From contig MU008202.1 in NCBI GenBank assembly GCA_010909165.1, positions 124,001 to 188,000 of the forward strand: a stretch of DNA of 64,000 nucleotides. The letters run 5' to 3'. The notes beneath the pieces are model-generated. The model did not search any database and was not told where the DNA came from. It was given only the letters and a program-made list of their open reading frames with translations. Shown here one piece after another: positions 12,384-20,937 of the stretch (positions within the stretch are counted from its first letter, which is position 1; every line of letters starts with the position of its first letter). The stretch is from Anthoceros angustus (lineage: Eukaryota; Streptophyta; Anthocerotopsida; Anthocerotales; Anthocerotaceae). The translations under genes and the position numbers were made by a program.

Positions 12384-13435
12384 AATTAGCCCCCAAACCT
12401 AGGCTCCACCACCTCCCTCAAGGCGCCTCCAGCCCGGGCACGGGAGCCACAGCCACAGCCTCGAGAGCGCCCCTCCCACGGCAGCCACAGCCACAGCAAG
12501 ATCCCGGACTAAGGCGCCCCGACCCCGGCCCCGGCCCCGGCCTCGGCCTCGGCCTGCGACAGCAAATGCGAATTCGGCCCTGCCGGACCCCAATTTGCCC
12601 CAGCCCCTCCGTCCAACATAGTCGCAGCTCACGGAAGCCCTCCCTGGCATACATAACCCGGATTCAAGATGTCTCTACATATCTCCACCATGGCCAATTC
12701 CGGCATGTGCCATTCGCCATGCTGCCATCACAATTATGCGCTGCCCGCTGTTGCTGCTCGCCCGCCTTTCATCGGCCTGCAAGCCACCGGAATGCAATAT
12801 CATCTTTCACCACGCCGCTGCATCACATCCGTCGCATACCAGCCCGCCCCACCCCAACGCGACGCTCCCTGCGACTGAGCTCGAAAGATCGCGATACTAA
12901 TAGGGCTACCAACCAGGGCACACCTACGAAACCTCAATGCACTTATGCGACCCCGCCTCCTAGACGAACTCTACCTAATTAACATAACACCATGCATACC
13001 ATCCTACGCTATCGTTATTCTTTTATAAAAGAATATCCCGCATTATTTTTCCAAGGCAGCCGATTTCAACAACTTTTTTCTCCTCCTCCAACCGTCCCAC
13101 ACTCTTGAAGGCAATGGGACGATGGCTCTTTCCTTGCTAATTCTCCCAAACATTGTTTGCCTTGATTTAGTTCGACTCTTTCTCTCTTCCAGCTTGATCA
13201 TATCTCCTAGTATTTTCCACGCCGGTGAAGACTATGAATTGGGGTTCTCATCTATGCTACGTACTCTAGCCTTCATGAGTATTGTTCATGCCAGGTCTCC
13301 AAGTTCTCTTCGCCTGTTCAGTCATGCTACACATTATAGCCACCATGAACATTCTTCCTACCAACTCTTCTAATACTCTCTTCATGAATGTTGTTCATGC
13401 AAGTTTTCTTCGGCTTTTCGTACATGCTACATATT
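12384..13435. other. Spacer right of ARABIDILLO copy 1
   Basis: Homology between the two ARABIDILLO copies stops at about 12382 (36836 in copy 2), a few bases after the shared CCACACTGAA. In copy 2 the SLY1 promoter and gene follow; here there is unrelated DNA. It begins C-rich, with runs of GGCCCC and GGCCTC at 12510-12555, and becomes AT-rich. Open frames of up to 217 codons here are low-complexity and carry no motif. I see no gene. Confidence 0.6.
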
Positions 13436-13685
13436 GTGGCTACCATAAATAATATTCCTGCCAACTCTCTCTGTACTCTTGGAGAAGGTGAAGACTATGC
13501 ATCAGGGTGTGGCTACCATAAATAATGTTCCTGCCAACTCTCTTAGTACTCTGTGAGCATGAGCAGGTGAAGACTGTGCATCAGGTTTTCGTACATGTTA
13601 CATATCGCGGTCACTATGAATATGATTTCTACCAAGACCCTTTGGAAGACAATGGACAAGTGTTGCTGGAGCGAAGGCGATGAAG
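13436..13685. repeat. Dispersed repeat, also present at 31105-31340
   Basis: The segment contains two copies of GCTACCATAAATAAT-GTTCCTGCCAACTCTCT-type units plus a tail ending GCGAAGGCGATGAAG. The same segment occurs, at high identity, at about 31105-31340. There it continues directly into ATAGTTCTAGTGTATTCC, a sequence that on this side appears only after the TIR element, at 17041. The two copies therefore give a filled and an empty site for the insertion at 13686-17036. Confidence 0.85.
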
Positions 13686-14580
13686 AACATGATAATTTTT
13701 GAAGGGGGGGAATATAGTAAGCTCCTTCGGTCGAAACAACACCCCCTTGTCACAGTTTACACCCTTCCTACGATAGCATATCTGCCAAGCTTTGATAATC
13801 GGCACACCCTTTATGAGTCCATACCTTTGATAAAAGACACACTTTCAATTCTACACCCCAGAACTAGAGCACTGTAGGGCGTGGGCCCGTGTGCATTTTT
13901 GTAGAATGCACAGTGGGCTGCTATTTGCATCTGTTTATTACTGCTGAAAACGTTTACTTTTCAAGTGGTGGAACACGATAAAAATCATGCTTCTACTTGC
14001 GAGAGTCTCCTTTCAGTATTCGTGAAAACCTTGCAATAAACAATTGCTAAAGGAGGAAGTGGTCATCAGCATCAACAATAGTCATTCAAGAGGGCGGCCT
14101 AGCAACTTGTCCATGCCTTGCGCCGATGCTGAGTCAAGGACCACTGCCAAATTCCGAAGGCGGTCCATATCCTCGGCGTCAAAGCTGTCATTCTCCTCCA
14201 ATGCTTGCTCGTATTCATTAGTCTAATTCTTGGGCTGAGCTTACAACGGTGCTGACTGCCATATAACATTTAGGATCTGCTGACCTTCATCTAATAGCTC
14301 GCTAGTCGTGGTCTTCAACCTTCTGGCACTCAATGCAACCACTTGGACTTTAAGGCAATGCCAGCGTCCTTAAAATGAACAAAGTTGGTTAACCATGCGC
14401 CCATGCCCGAGTCCTTAAAATCAATAAGTTGTTTTGTGATGCTAGTAGAGGTTTTGTACTCAAAACCTATTAATTACCGCACTTTTTCTTCAACTACTTG
14501 AGCAACTACCCCAAATTACATGCATCTTGAACCGCTAACTATTTATTTTAACCAAGATAGCCTATGAGGAGGACAGCTAT

Positions 14581-14765
14581 GGGGAGGGCGTCGGCCGGCC
14601 GGCGCCATGGGAAGGGAGAGCATCTTTGGGGAGGCGTCGGCCGGCGCCATGGGCGTGGGCGTCTTTGCGGGAGGGCGCCGGCCGGCATGCGGGCGTCTTT
14701 GCGGGGAGGCCTCGGCCGGCGCCATGGGCGTGGGCGTCTTTGCGGGAGGGCGCCGGCCGGCATAG
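14581..14765. repeat. Cluster of GC palindromes and 66-bp-scale repeats
   Basis: Five copies of a CGGCCGGC core lie in about 180 bp, in alternating arrangements of GGCGCCGGCCGGCAT and TCGGCCGGCGCCATGGG. They are separated by GGGCGTGGGCGTCTTTGCGG. The segment from 14645 to 14765 is a tandem repetition. Similar cores occur three times in TIR element A. Open frames of 70-90 codons read through it on both strands, but their composition simply reflects the repeat. Confidence 0.8.
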
Positions 14766-14932
14766 GCCGCTAGCACCACCCGTCGGTGCATGCGGTGGAG
14801 CTAGGGGAGGGGACAAGAAGAGGCAGCGGTATCCTATCACCGACGAAGGTGTGGCCCATTTGCGGGAAGGGTTAAAAGATTTGCGTCCATAGGTGACTCA
14901 AGAGTACAAGTGGTGGGAAGCCTTTTGGTGGA

Positions 14933-16610
14933 CCAAGGAGATTCTTGTCATTGTGGAGAAAACATCGAGCTAGTGCTAGAGCGCCCTTGGAAGTGGTTTT
15001 CACGTGCGTAAGTGGATCATACCACCACTTCAAGTCTTGGATGACGCTTTCTTTGGATGAGGCATTATTGAGAGACCTCCACAGCGTGATATGTACTTGG
15101 GAGCATATCAAAATGCGAAGGCAACAGCGGGAAATGACACGGATGAATGAGGACATAACCAATCCGGAAGGGATGTTCTGGCGGTGCCGTGCACTCACCA
15201 TAACAGTCATTCGGATTGGGAAGGTCATTGACTGAAGCTAAATGCACCACGACCTCACTTTCTTATCCACTAGTATCGGACCGAGCACATTACCCAAAAT
15301 GCATACAAGAGGTATTTGTGAATGAACAAATATCCCAGACATGGGTTTGTATTGAGCGACGGAAACATTTGTATGCGGTGGACAAAAAGCGGTAAGGGAT
15401 AAGCTTTTGCAGTTGCGCGGACTTCATGACGAGTCAAAGTGCCGTTGAAAATTGCGACAATCTTTGGAGAAGCTGGACCAAGGAGATTGTCATTGTGGAG
15501 AAAAACATCGAGCTAGTGCTAGAGCGTCCTTGGAAGTGGTTTTCACGTGCAGAAGTGGATCATACAGCCCGACCACTTCAAGTGCCGGATGACGCTTTGC
15601 TGGATGAGGCATTATTGAGAGACCTCCCACAGCGTGATATGTACTTGGGAGCATATCAAAATGCGAGAAGGCAACAGCGGGAAATGACACGGATGAATGA
15701 GGACATAACCGAAATCCGGAAGGGGATGTTTCTGGCAGTGCCGTGCACTACAGACACGCATAACAGGTCATTCTGGATTGGGAAGGTCATTGACGCGAAG
15801 CTAAATGCACCACGACCTCACTTTCTTATCCACTAGTATCGGACCGAGCACATTACCCAAAATGCATACAAGAGGTATTTGTGAATGAAACAGTCATCCT
15901 GTATTATGGGTTTGTATTGAACGTACGGAAACATTTGTATGCGGTGGACAAAAAGCGGTAAGGGATAAGCTTTTGCAGTTGCGCGGACTTCATGACGAGT
16001 CAAAGTGCCGTTGAAAATTGCGACAATCTTTGGAGAAGCTGGACCAAGGAGATTGTCATTGTGGAGAAAACATCGAGCTAGTGCTAGAGCGCCCTTGGAA
16101 GTGGTTTTCACGTGCGTAAGTGGATCATACCACCACTTCAAGTCTTGGATGACGCTTTCTTGGATGAGGCATTATTGAGACCTCCCACGCCGTGATATGT
16201 ACTTGGGAGCATATCAAAATGCGAAGGCAATGGAAATGACACGGATGAATGAGGACATAACCGAATCCGGAAGGGATGTTTCGGCGGTCTGCGCACTACG
16301 TATAACGACACCGTGTCATTCGGATTGGGAAGGTCATTGACGCGTGCTAAATGCACCACGACCTCACTTTCTTATCCACTAGTATCGGCATTACTACCCC
16401 AAAATGCATACAAGAGGTATTTGTGAATGAAACAGCCATCCTGTATCATGGGTTTGTATTGAACGTACGGAAACATTTGTATGCGGTGGACAAAAAAGCG
16501 GTAAGGGATAAGCTTTGCGAGTTGCGCGGCTTCATACAGCCTACGAGTCAAAGTGCCGTTGAAAATTGTGACGACAATGCTGGAGAAGCTGGACCAAGTG
16601 ATGACGAAGG
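14933..16610 (+). pseudogene. Three tandem copies of a decayed element-encoded ORF segment
   Basis: Units of about 545-570 bp start near 14933, 15477 and 16042. The middle unit keeps the longest frame (136 codons, 15426-15836). It encodes a segment with RRQQREMTRMNEDI, then GMFLAVPC, then FWIGKVIDAKLNAPRPHF. The last unit keeps the C-terminus, which ends in an acidic tail (DNAGEAGPSDDEGLNYGDE) at 16632. I do not recognise the family; the FWIGKV-x-HFLIHWY pattern looks like a small domain of a transposon-encoded protein. Frames are broken in the first and third units, so the original protein is not expressed as such. The internal triplication is peculiar to this copy of the element. Confidence 0.55.
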
Positions 16611-17040
16611 ATTGAACTATGGGGATGAGTAAAACTCAAATCACAGTTTGTCCCGAGGTCCCAGAGTGAATGTTGTACGTTCGGTTCCAGATGTTACCGT
16701 GTTTTGGAAGTATCATGTCCGTGGCTTTTGTTGTGTCCTTACTAAACCATTTTCCTTCCAAAACTGAATTTACGGTCATCCCTTCCCGGCAAAAACGGCC
16801 TTCCTTACAGGTCCCACTTTGCATTAATCCCATAGGTTCGAGTTTGCGACCACCATTCGACAGAAACATTGCTGGTTGGAAAGTAGTAATTTTACTGGGT
16901 CACACCCTTTTTTTCCAAGATGTTTTCCGGAATGACTAATAAACGCTGTTTTAGGGCCCATCAAAAACCCCCTTCAGAGATTATGTATGGAAAACCCCCA
17001 TCGAGATTATTCACCCCCTTCAAAAATTATGGTGTTGAAG

Positions 17041-17320
17041 ATAGTTGTAGTGTATTCCTACATGGATTTTATGTGTATGGAAACTAGATTAGGATAGGTA
17101 GTTTATTTTAATATAATATATTTGTTTCATCGAAATCTGGATCTCTTTTAGGTGCGGTATTGCTTAGAGCGAAAAAGCTCTTACCAAACCATGTAGCTGA
17201 ATATGTATGACTACCTACATAGCACCGGGTGAGTCGAAGTTGTTGGTAGCATTGCAAATGTGTGTTTGGATTCATGTCCCAAAGTGCGACCCCACCTCCT
17301 AGACATCTGGAGGCAGACAT
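17041..17320 (+). other. Flank of TIR element B running into a Ty3/gypsy RT start
   Basis: The first 30 bases continue the dispersed repeat (see 31341-31371). The rest is AT-rich with no gene. The last 30 bases, ending at GACAT, encode the beginning of a Ty3/gypsy reverse transcriptase segment (HLEAD in frame with IIFPIVNSEWVAPIV, which resumes at 20943). The Copia-like element at 17321 therefore split a gypsy pol sequence at this point. Confidence 0.55.
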
Positions 17321-17514
17321 TGTGAACTTTCCTAATGTATAGAAAATAGCGGAAGCATGAATTAGAAAAGATTAGAAAATTCATAGGTTAGGGGCCCTTT
17401 TATAGGGGACCCGGGCACCCCTTCGTAGGGGCTGCGATCGTCGCTAACGAGCTAGGTTAGCCTAACTCGCCTCGACTATTGGCTAGGGTTATGTAACTCT
17501 TACTAAACTTAACA
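17321..17514 (-). repeat. Copia-like element, 3' LTR (left side of the insertion)
   Basis: A 194-bp direct repeat with the opposite end at 20751-20937. TG and CA termini are intact. Relative to the other LTR it has small insertions around 17420-17440. Confidence 0.85.
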
Positions 17515-17642
17515 CCCCTCTTAAGGGTAACATAACCTAAGCTATGACTCTTGTCGGACGTAACGACCAGGGTGGAGACTATCTTCCATGGAGCGACGCC
17601 TCGTGGCGCGCCTCCCTCCGAGCTAAGTCTTCTCTCTGGCAG

Positions 17643-18902
17643 TCAGGGATGCCGGGCTACGAGGGTGGCGGCGGGTCCACTCCTCACGGTGAATGAGAGC
17701 CCCGCACAGCCGCCTTGAGGCACGGCTGTGAAGAGGCCCAAGTCAGGATTTGTTGTCCTGAAAAAGCGACATGACTCCCTTGAAGCAAGCATCTCGAGAT
17801 CGCCTTCCTTCAGAAGCTGAGTCATAGACACCAGGTTTTCGCCTATTTGCGGGACGGGGAGCACAGGCTCCAAGGTGGCCGAACCATCCTTGAGGAGGAA
17901 GTTCGCAAGTGCTTTGTCCCATGATTGGCGGTGGTTCGCTCTCATCACCAAGTAACACTCTCTCCTTGAGTGCAGTGTCGGCTTGGTGAATAGAGTATGA
18001 TCGTTGCATATGTGGGCGATGGCTCCTTTGTTGAGTACCACCCCGCATCCTAATGCACACAGGTGTTGAGGCAAACCGCAAGTATCTTCACGGTCCTTGC
18101 CTTCACGTGTTGGCGTTCCCTCAAGCTGCGGCCTGGCAGTCGGCGTTCTGCTCTCTTGCGGCACTCGTGCCCAATGGCCGCCCGCACCAATTGCGCTCCG
18201 GCTCGAGGAGGCGCAGAGGTTGAGTCACCTTTAGGGGTGAAATTCGCCTTGCCCTTGAATTCCTCCGGGCTTGAAAGCGGGTGGAAAGCGCTCTGCGCAT
18301 CGGGCTTGGACCCTCCTGAGAGGCGCTCCTGTCGCCGGCCGATGATGTCCTCCACCGCCGAGAGGAGGTTGAGCCGGTGGTGCATGGTCGCCATCGGTCA
18401 GTGACGAAATCTTGGTAAGAATCAGGAGACTCATTAGGAGTTGAGCGTCGACCTCGGTCATCGTTGAGCCGAGAGGCTAGCGCCCTCGCAATCGCCGGAA
18501 CTTAGATGTGTGAGCCGCCACCGTGTCGACTCCTTCATCTTGAGGCGTTGAATTCACATGTCGCTGTACAAGGTTAGAACATTGTTAACGTTATGCGTGT
18601 TTGATAGTCCCGGATGGCGGAAGCCTCGTAAGGAACTCCTGGCAGGCACCGGGCTTGAGTCAAGTCGATCGGGGCGCTGCAATTCCGTTCGTATTCCACT
18701 TCTCGATATCTGCTGAGAGGAGGAGGAGTTGTAGTGGGGTCGCTTTGGGTTGCGTCAACTATCTTCCAAACGCCGCCGATGAGGTCGACTTCATCCGGAC
18801 TCGCCATCTTGGATAATGCTGGCCGTTGAACCGGTCTTTCTCCTTGATGTGGTCGGTGAAGATGGGTATGGCACCGGGGTCAGTCGAGGTCCTGCTGGCC
18901 AT
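17643..18902 (-). pseudogene. Decayed Copia gag and protease/pre-integrase ORF
   Basis: On the minus strand a frame starting at the ATG near 18902 contains the gag motif RFNGQHYPRWRVRM, typical of Copia gag. The next segments (WKIVDATQSDPTT) are in other frames, so at least two frameshifts are present. The last frame, 18164-17643, has AIAHICNDHTLFT and then GENLVSMTQLLKEGDL, the region around the Copia protease and the gag-pre-integrase domain. The catalytic D-S-G of the protease is not preserved in this text (NKGAIAHICND). No zinc knuckle is obvious. It is a broken reading frame of a plant retroelement. Confidence 0.7.
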
Positions 18903-19404
18903 CCTCGTTGGCGTGTTCAAAGAGAGTGAGCTCAAGCTGCGGATCGTCCACAAGGAGTTGTAACTTGTGGTCATAAAAGGCGGGCCTAGGAGGCGATCGG
19001 CTCCCTCGCTCCGGCTCGCTATTGCGCAGACGGTGGACCAGATCCATGAGCTCGTCGCGGGCCGGTGTAATAGCCTAGAGTGCCCACCTCACTGCCATCA
19101 TGGTTACACGAAGCTCAAGGGTCCATCCTCCATAAGTGCCGACAGGATATCTCGGAGGAAGTGAGTATCCCTCTCTGGCTTACTCTTGATTTCTTCTGTG
19201 AGAGTTCTCCCTTGTTGTGTCTTCTTTTCTTCTTCTTTTTGTTGGTTTCTCCCCTCCCTTTCTTTCTCCTTTCGCTCCGCCGGGGCTTGCTTCCTCTTTT
19301 TCTTCCTTTATTTCTTCTTCTTCTTTCTTCAGCGAAGGTTCCCCGTCTTGGCCCTAATCGAGCACCAGAGTGCTTAACTCCCGAGTTTGGATAGGAGCTC
19401 TGGT

Positions 19405-19535
19405 TTGCAACCAAAGTGAATTGGTGTAGTGGTTGGTGCTTCCGTGTGCCGGCAGCAGGTCGCGGGTTCGATCTCCGTTGGCGCGTCCGTCTGAGTTTTG
19501 CGGAAGAATAAAAAGATAAGGGACGGGTAGAAGGC
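19405..19535 (+). repeat. tRNA-derived SINE-like sequence
   Basis: An A-box-like TGGTGTAGTGG (about 19421) and a B-box-like GGTTCGATCTC (about 19466) lie about 35 bp apart, the spacing seen in tRNA genes and tRNA-derived SINE heads. No complete cloverleaf can be drawn (the acceptor stem does not pair), so it is not called as a tRNA gene. It lies in the leader of the Copia-like element. Confidence 0.5.
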
Positions 19536-20340
19536 CGGGCCGCTTACGGTGCAGGGGGCGGTTCGGCCGGCCCGCCGTCCACGCAGGCGCCCGCCCGCGG
19601 CGCGCCGCGCGCGCGAGGCGCGCGCCCCCTCGCGGCGGGTGCGCGCTGTCGCGTCTGTGGCGCCGTGCCGTCCCTCGGCCGCGTCCGCGGTTCTCGGGGC
19701 GCGGCCTCGCGGCGCTCGGGGCCTCCGTTCGTGCCCGCTCACGCTCCGCCACACGCCGAACGGTCTCGGCCTTGCACTGGGGATCTCAGGCGCCCGCTCC
19801 TCAATACGAGGCACAATCCCGGCCAAGGTTGGGGGCGGATTGCGATCCACGTGGCGCGATCCCTATGGCGCTCCCGGATTGCGATCCACGTGGCGCTCCG
19901 TGCTCCTTGCTCGGTTGGGATGCGGTGGGCGTGTCTCGTCGGGAGATCCGGCCCGCTGCGGTCAGATTCCGATCTGGATGAGGGCGCCATCAACTCCAAC
20001 GGTCGGATCTGGGCGTGCCCGCCTCCACGCTCCGCGCTCGGGTTGGGAATTCCTCCATCCGGTGGCCGAGGCGGAGGGATCTGATGCCGGCGCCTCCGCC
20101 AGCGCTTGCAGCTTGCAATTGTTGGATTGCCTCCAAAGATGCTGGAGGAGAAACGGTTCTCCTAGTGAATTCTGCGGGGGTCATGCTCCGGCGCGTCTTC
20201 TCCCCAGTTGCCGGGGAGTCACGGATCGGGGGCGCCCCCCCGCCTCAGGGCCTATTGCAGATCCGTGATGAGGCCCTCCTCGCTCGCGTGTTGGGGTCAA
20301 TCTGACGAGAAGCGGCGAGGAACAAAAGAAGAAATGAACA
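19536..20340. other. GC-rich leader segment of the Copia-like element
   Basis: An extremely GC-rich stretch (GCGCGCGAGGCGCGCG near 19605), with a direct repeat of GATTGCGATCCACGTGGCGC at about 19847 and 19876. A 239-codon open frame runs through on the plus strand (19549-20268), but it is Arg/Ala/Pro-rich, is antisense to the element, and has no motif. I read it as a compositional open frame, not a gene. Confidence 0.5.
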
Positions 20341-20424
20341 ATTTTTTTTTTTTTAAGCCCATGCACGCATGTCGCTAGATATGTAGAAAACTAAAGCAAT
20401 TGTTTCTCAAGTGGAGGTGAGGGG

Positions 20425-20510
20425 CGGTGGCGAGGCTCCCATCGAAACTCCGCTATGAGCGCCTAGTATGGATTAGTACCCGAGTGGGGGACCGGTCCCG
20501 CTGATTTTTG
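20425..20510 (+). ncRNA. 5S-rRNA-like sequence (derived, not a functional 5S gene)
   Basis: The run CTCCCATCGAAACTCCGC, then TATGAGCG, then TTAGTACCCGAGTGGGGGACC aligns with the middle and 3' half of plant 5S rRNA, including the A-box/IE/C-box promoter region. The 5' third of 5S is missing and the end is altered (GGTCCCGCTG). A T-rich tail with GTTGTTGTT follows. It sits inside the Copia-like element, between gag and the primer-binding site, on the strand opposite to the element. A 5S-derived SINE or a captured 5S fragment would explain it. Confidence 0.6.
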
Positions 20511-20689
20511 TTGTTGTTGTTTTTTCTTGATGGTGCGGTCTTGGGAAAGGGAAAAAACAAAGCTACCTATCCTAGAGACATAGGATACTAGTTTTTTTTT
20601 TTCCTTCTTCTCCTCCTGCAACAAGAGGACTAATCCCTGCGGACTAATCCGAGTGAGAGAAAGAAAGAACAAGGGAGGGGTAGGGCGCC

Positions 20690-20720
20690 ATGGGCCAGCC
20701 ATGGCGCCCTTCCGGCCGCA
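20690..20720. repeat. GC palindrome near the primer-binding site
   Basis: An 11-bp perfect inverted repeat (GGGCGCCATGG and CCATGGCGCCC) is separated by 5 bases. It resembles the GCGCCATGGG arms of the palindromes in TIR element B but lacks their CCGGCCGG core. Confidence 0.6.
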
Positions 20721-20738
20721 GGCCTCAGTGGAGCCTGG

Positions 20739-20750
20739 GCTCTGATACCA
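20739..20750 (-). promoter_or_regulatory. Primer-binding site of the Copia-like element
   Basis: On the minus strand the sequence TGGTATCAGAGC directly abuts the LTR. This is the standard plant primer-binding site complementary to the 3' end of initiator tRNA-Met and fixes the orientation of the element. Confidence 0.9.
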
Positions 20751-20937
20751 TGTGAACTTTCCTAATGTATAGAAAATAGCGGAAGCATGAATTAGAAAAG
20801 ATTAGAAAATTCATAGGTTAGGGGCCCTTTTATAGGGGACCCGGGCACCCTTCAGAGGGTCGATCGCTTAACGAGCTAGGTTAGCCTAACTCGCCTGACT
20901 ATTGGCTAGGGTTATGTAACTCTTACTAAACTTAACA
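20751..20937 (-). repeat. Copia-like element, 5' LTR (right side of the insertion)
   Basis: A 187-bp repeat, near-identical to 17321-17514, with a TG start and CA end. It is followed by the target duplication GACAT. Confidence 0.85.

Larger units (their letters stand above)
13686..17036. mobile_element. TIR DNA transposon, copy B (same family as 2015-4338)
   Basis: The left end begins AACATGATAATTTTTGAAGG. The right end, read in reverse complement from 17036, begins AACACCATAATTTTTGAAGG, so there is an inverted repeat of about 30 bp with a few mismatches. It shares the AACA start and the GAAGGGGGTGAATA segment with copy A. A 4-bp duplication GAAG flanks it (13682-13685 and 17037-17040), and the uninterrupted target is seen at 31337-31340. 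The interior holds a GC-palindrome cluster (14581-14765) and a threefold internal duplication (14933-16610) that encodes a decayed protein. No catalytic transposase motif is recognisable. Element length is 3351 bp. Confidence 0.75.
17321..20937 (-). mobile_element. Copia-like LTR retrotransposon, minus strand, gag-protease only
   Basis: Direct repeats of 194 bp (17321-17514) and 187 bp (20751-20937) begin TGTGAAC and end TTAACA. They are flanked by a 5-bp duplication GACAT (17316-17320, 20938-20942). Read on the minus strand, the LTR at 20751-20937 is followed at once by TGGTATCAGAGC (20739-20750), the primer-binding site for initiator methionine tRNA. A purine tract (AAGAGGGG) precedes the LTR at 17514. 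Only gag and a protease/gag-pre-integrase segment remain; integrase, reverse transcriptase and RNase H are absent, so the element needs proteins from elsewhere. The two LTRs differ mainly by small indels. It is nested in a Ty3/gypsy pol remnant. Confidence 0.88.

Noticed and set aside
12329-12982. 217-codon plus-strand open frame upstream of ARABIDILLO copy 1
   Set aside because: Proline/arginine-rich low complexity with no family motif, in spacer DNA created by the rearrangement.
19405-19480. A tRNA gene
   Set aside because: A and B boxes exist, but acceptor and anticodon stems do not pair.
19549-20268. 239-codon open frame on the plus strand
   Set aside because: Extreme GC content, antisense to the enclosing retroelement, low-complexity Arg/Ala/Pro translation and no motif.
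20425-20510. A functional 5S rRNA gene
   Set aside because: The 5' third is missing, several conserved positions differ, and no 5S repeat unit or terminator arrangement is present.
20425-20937. A Cassandra-type TRIM element
   Set aside because: Cassandra carries 5S sequence inside its LTRs; here the LTRs lack it and gag-protease coding remains are present.
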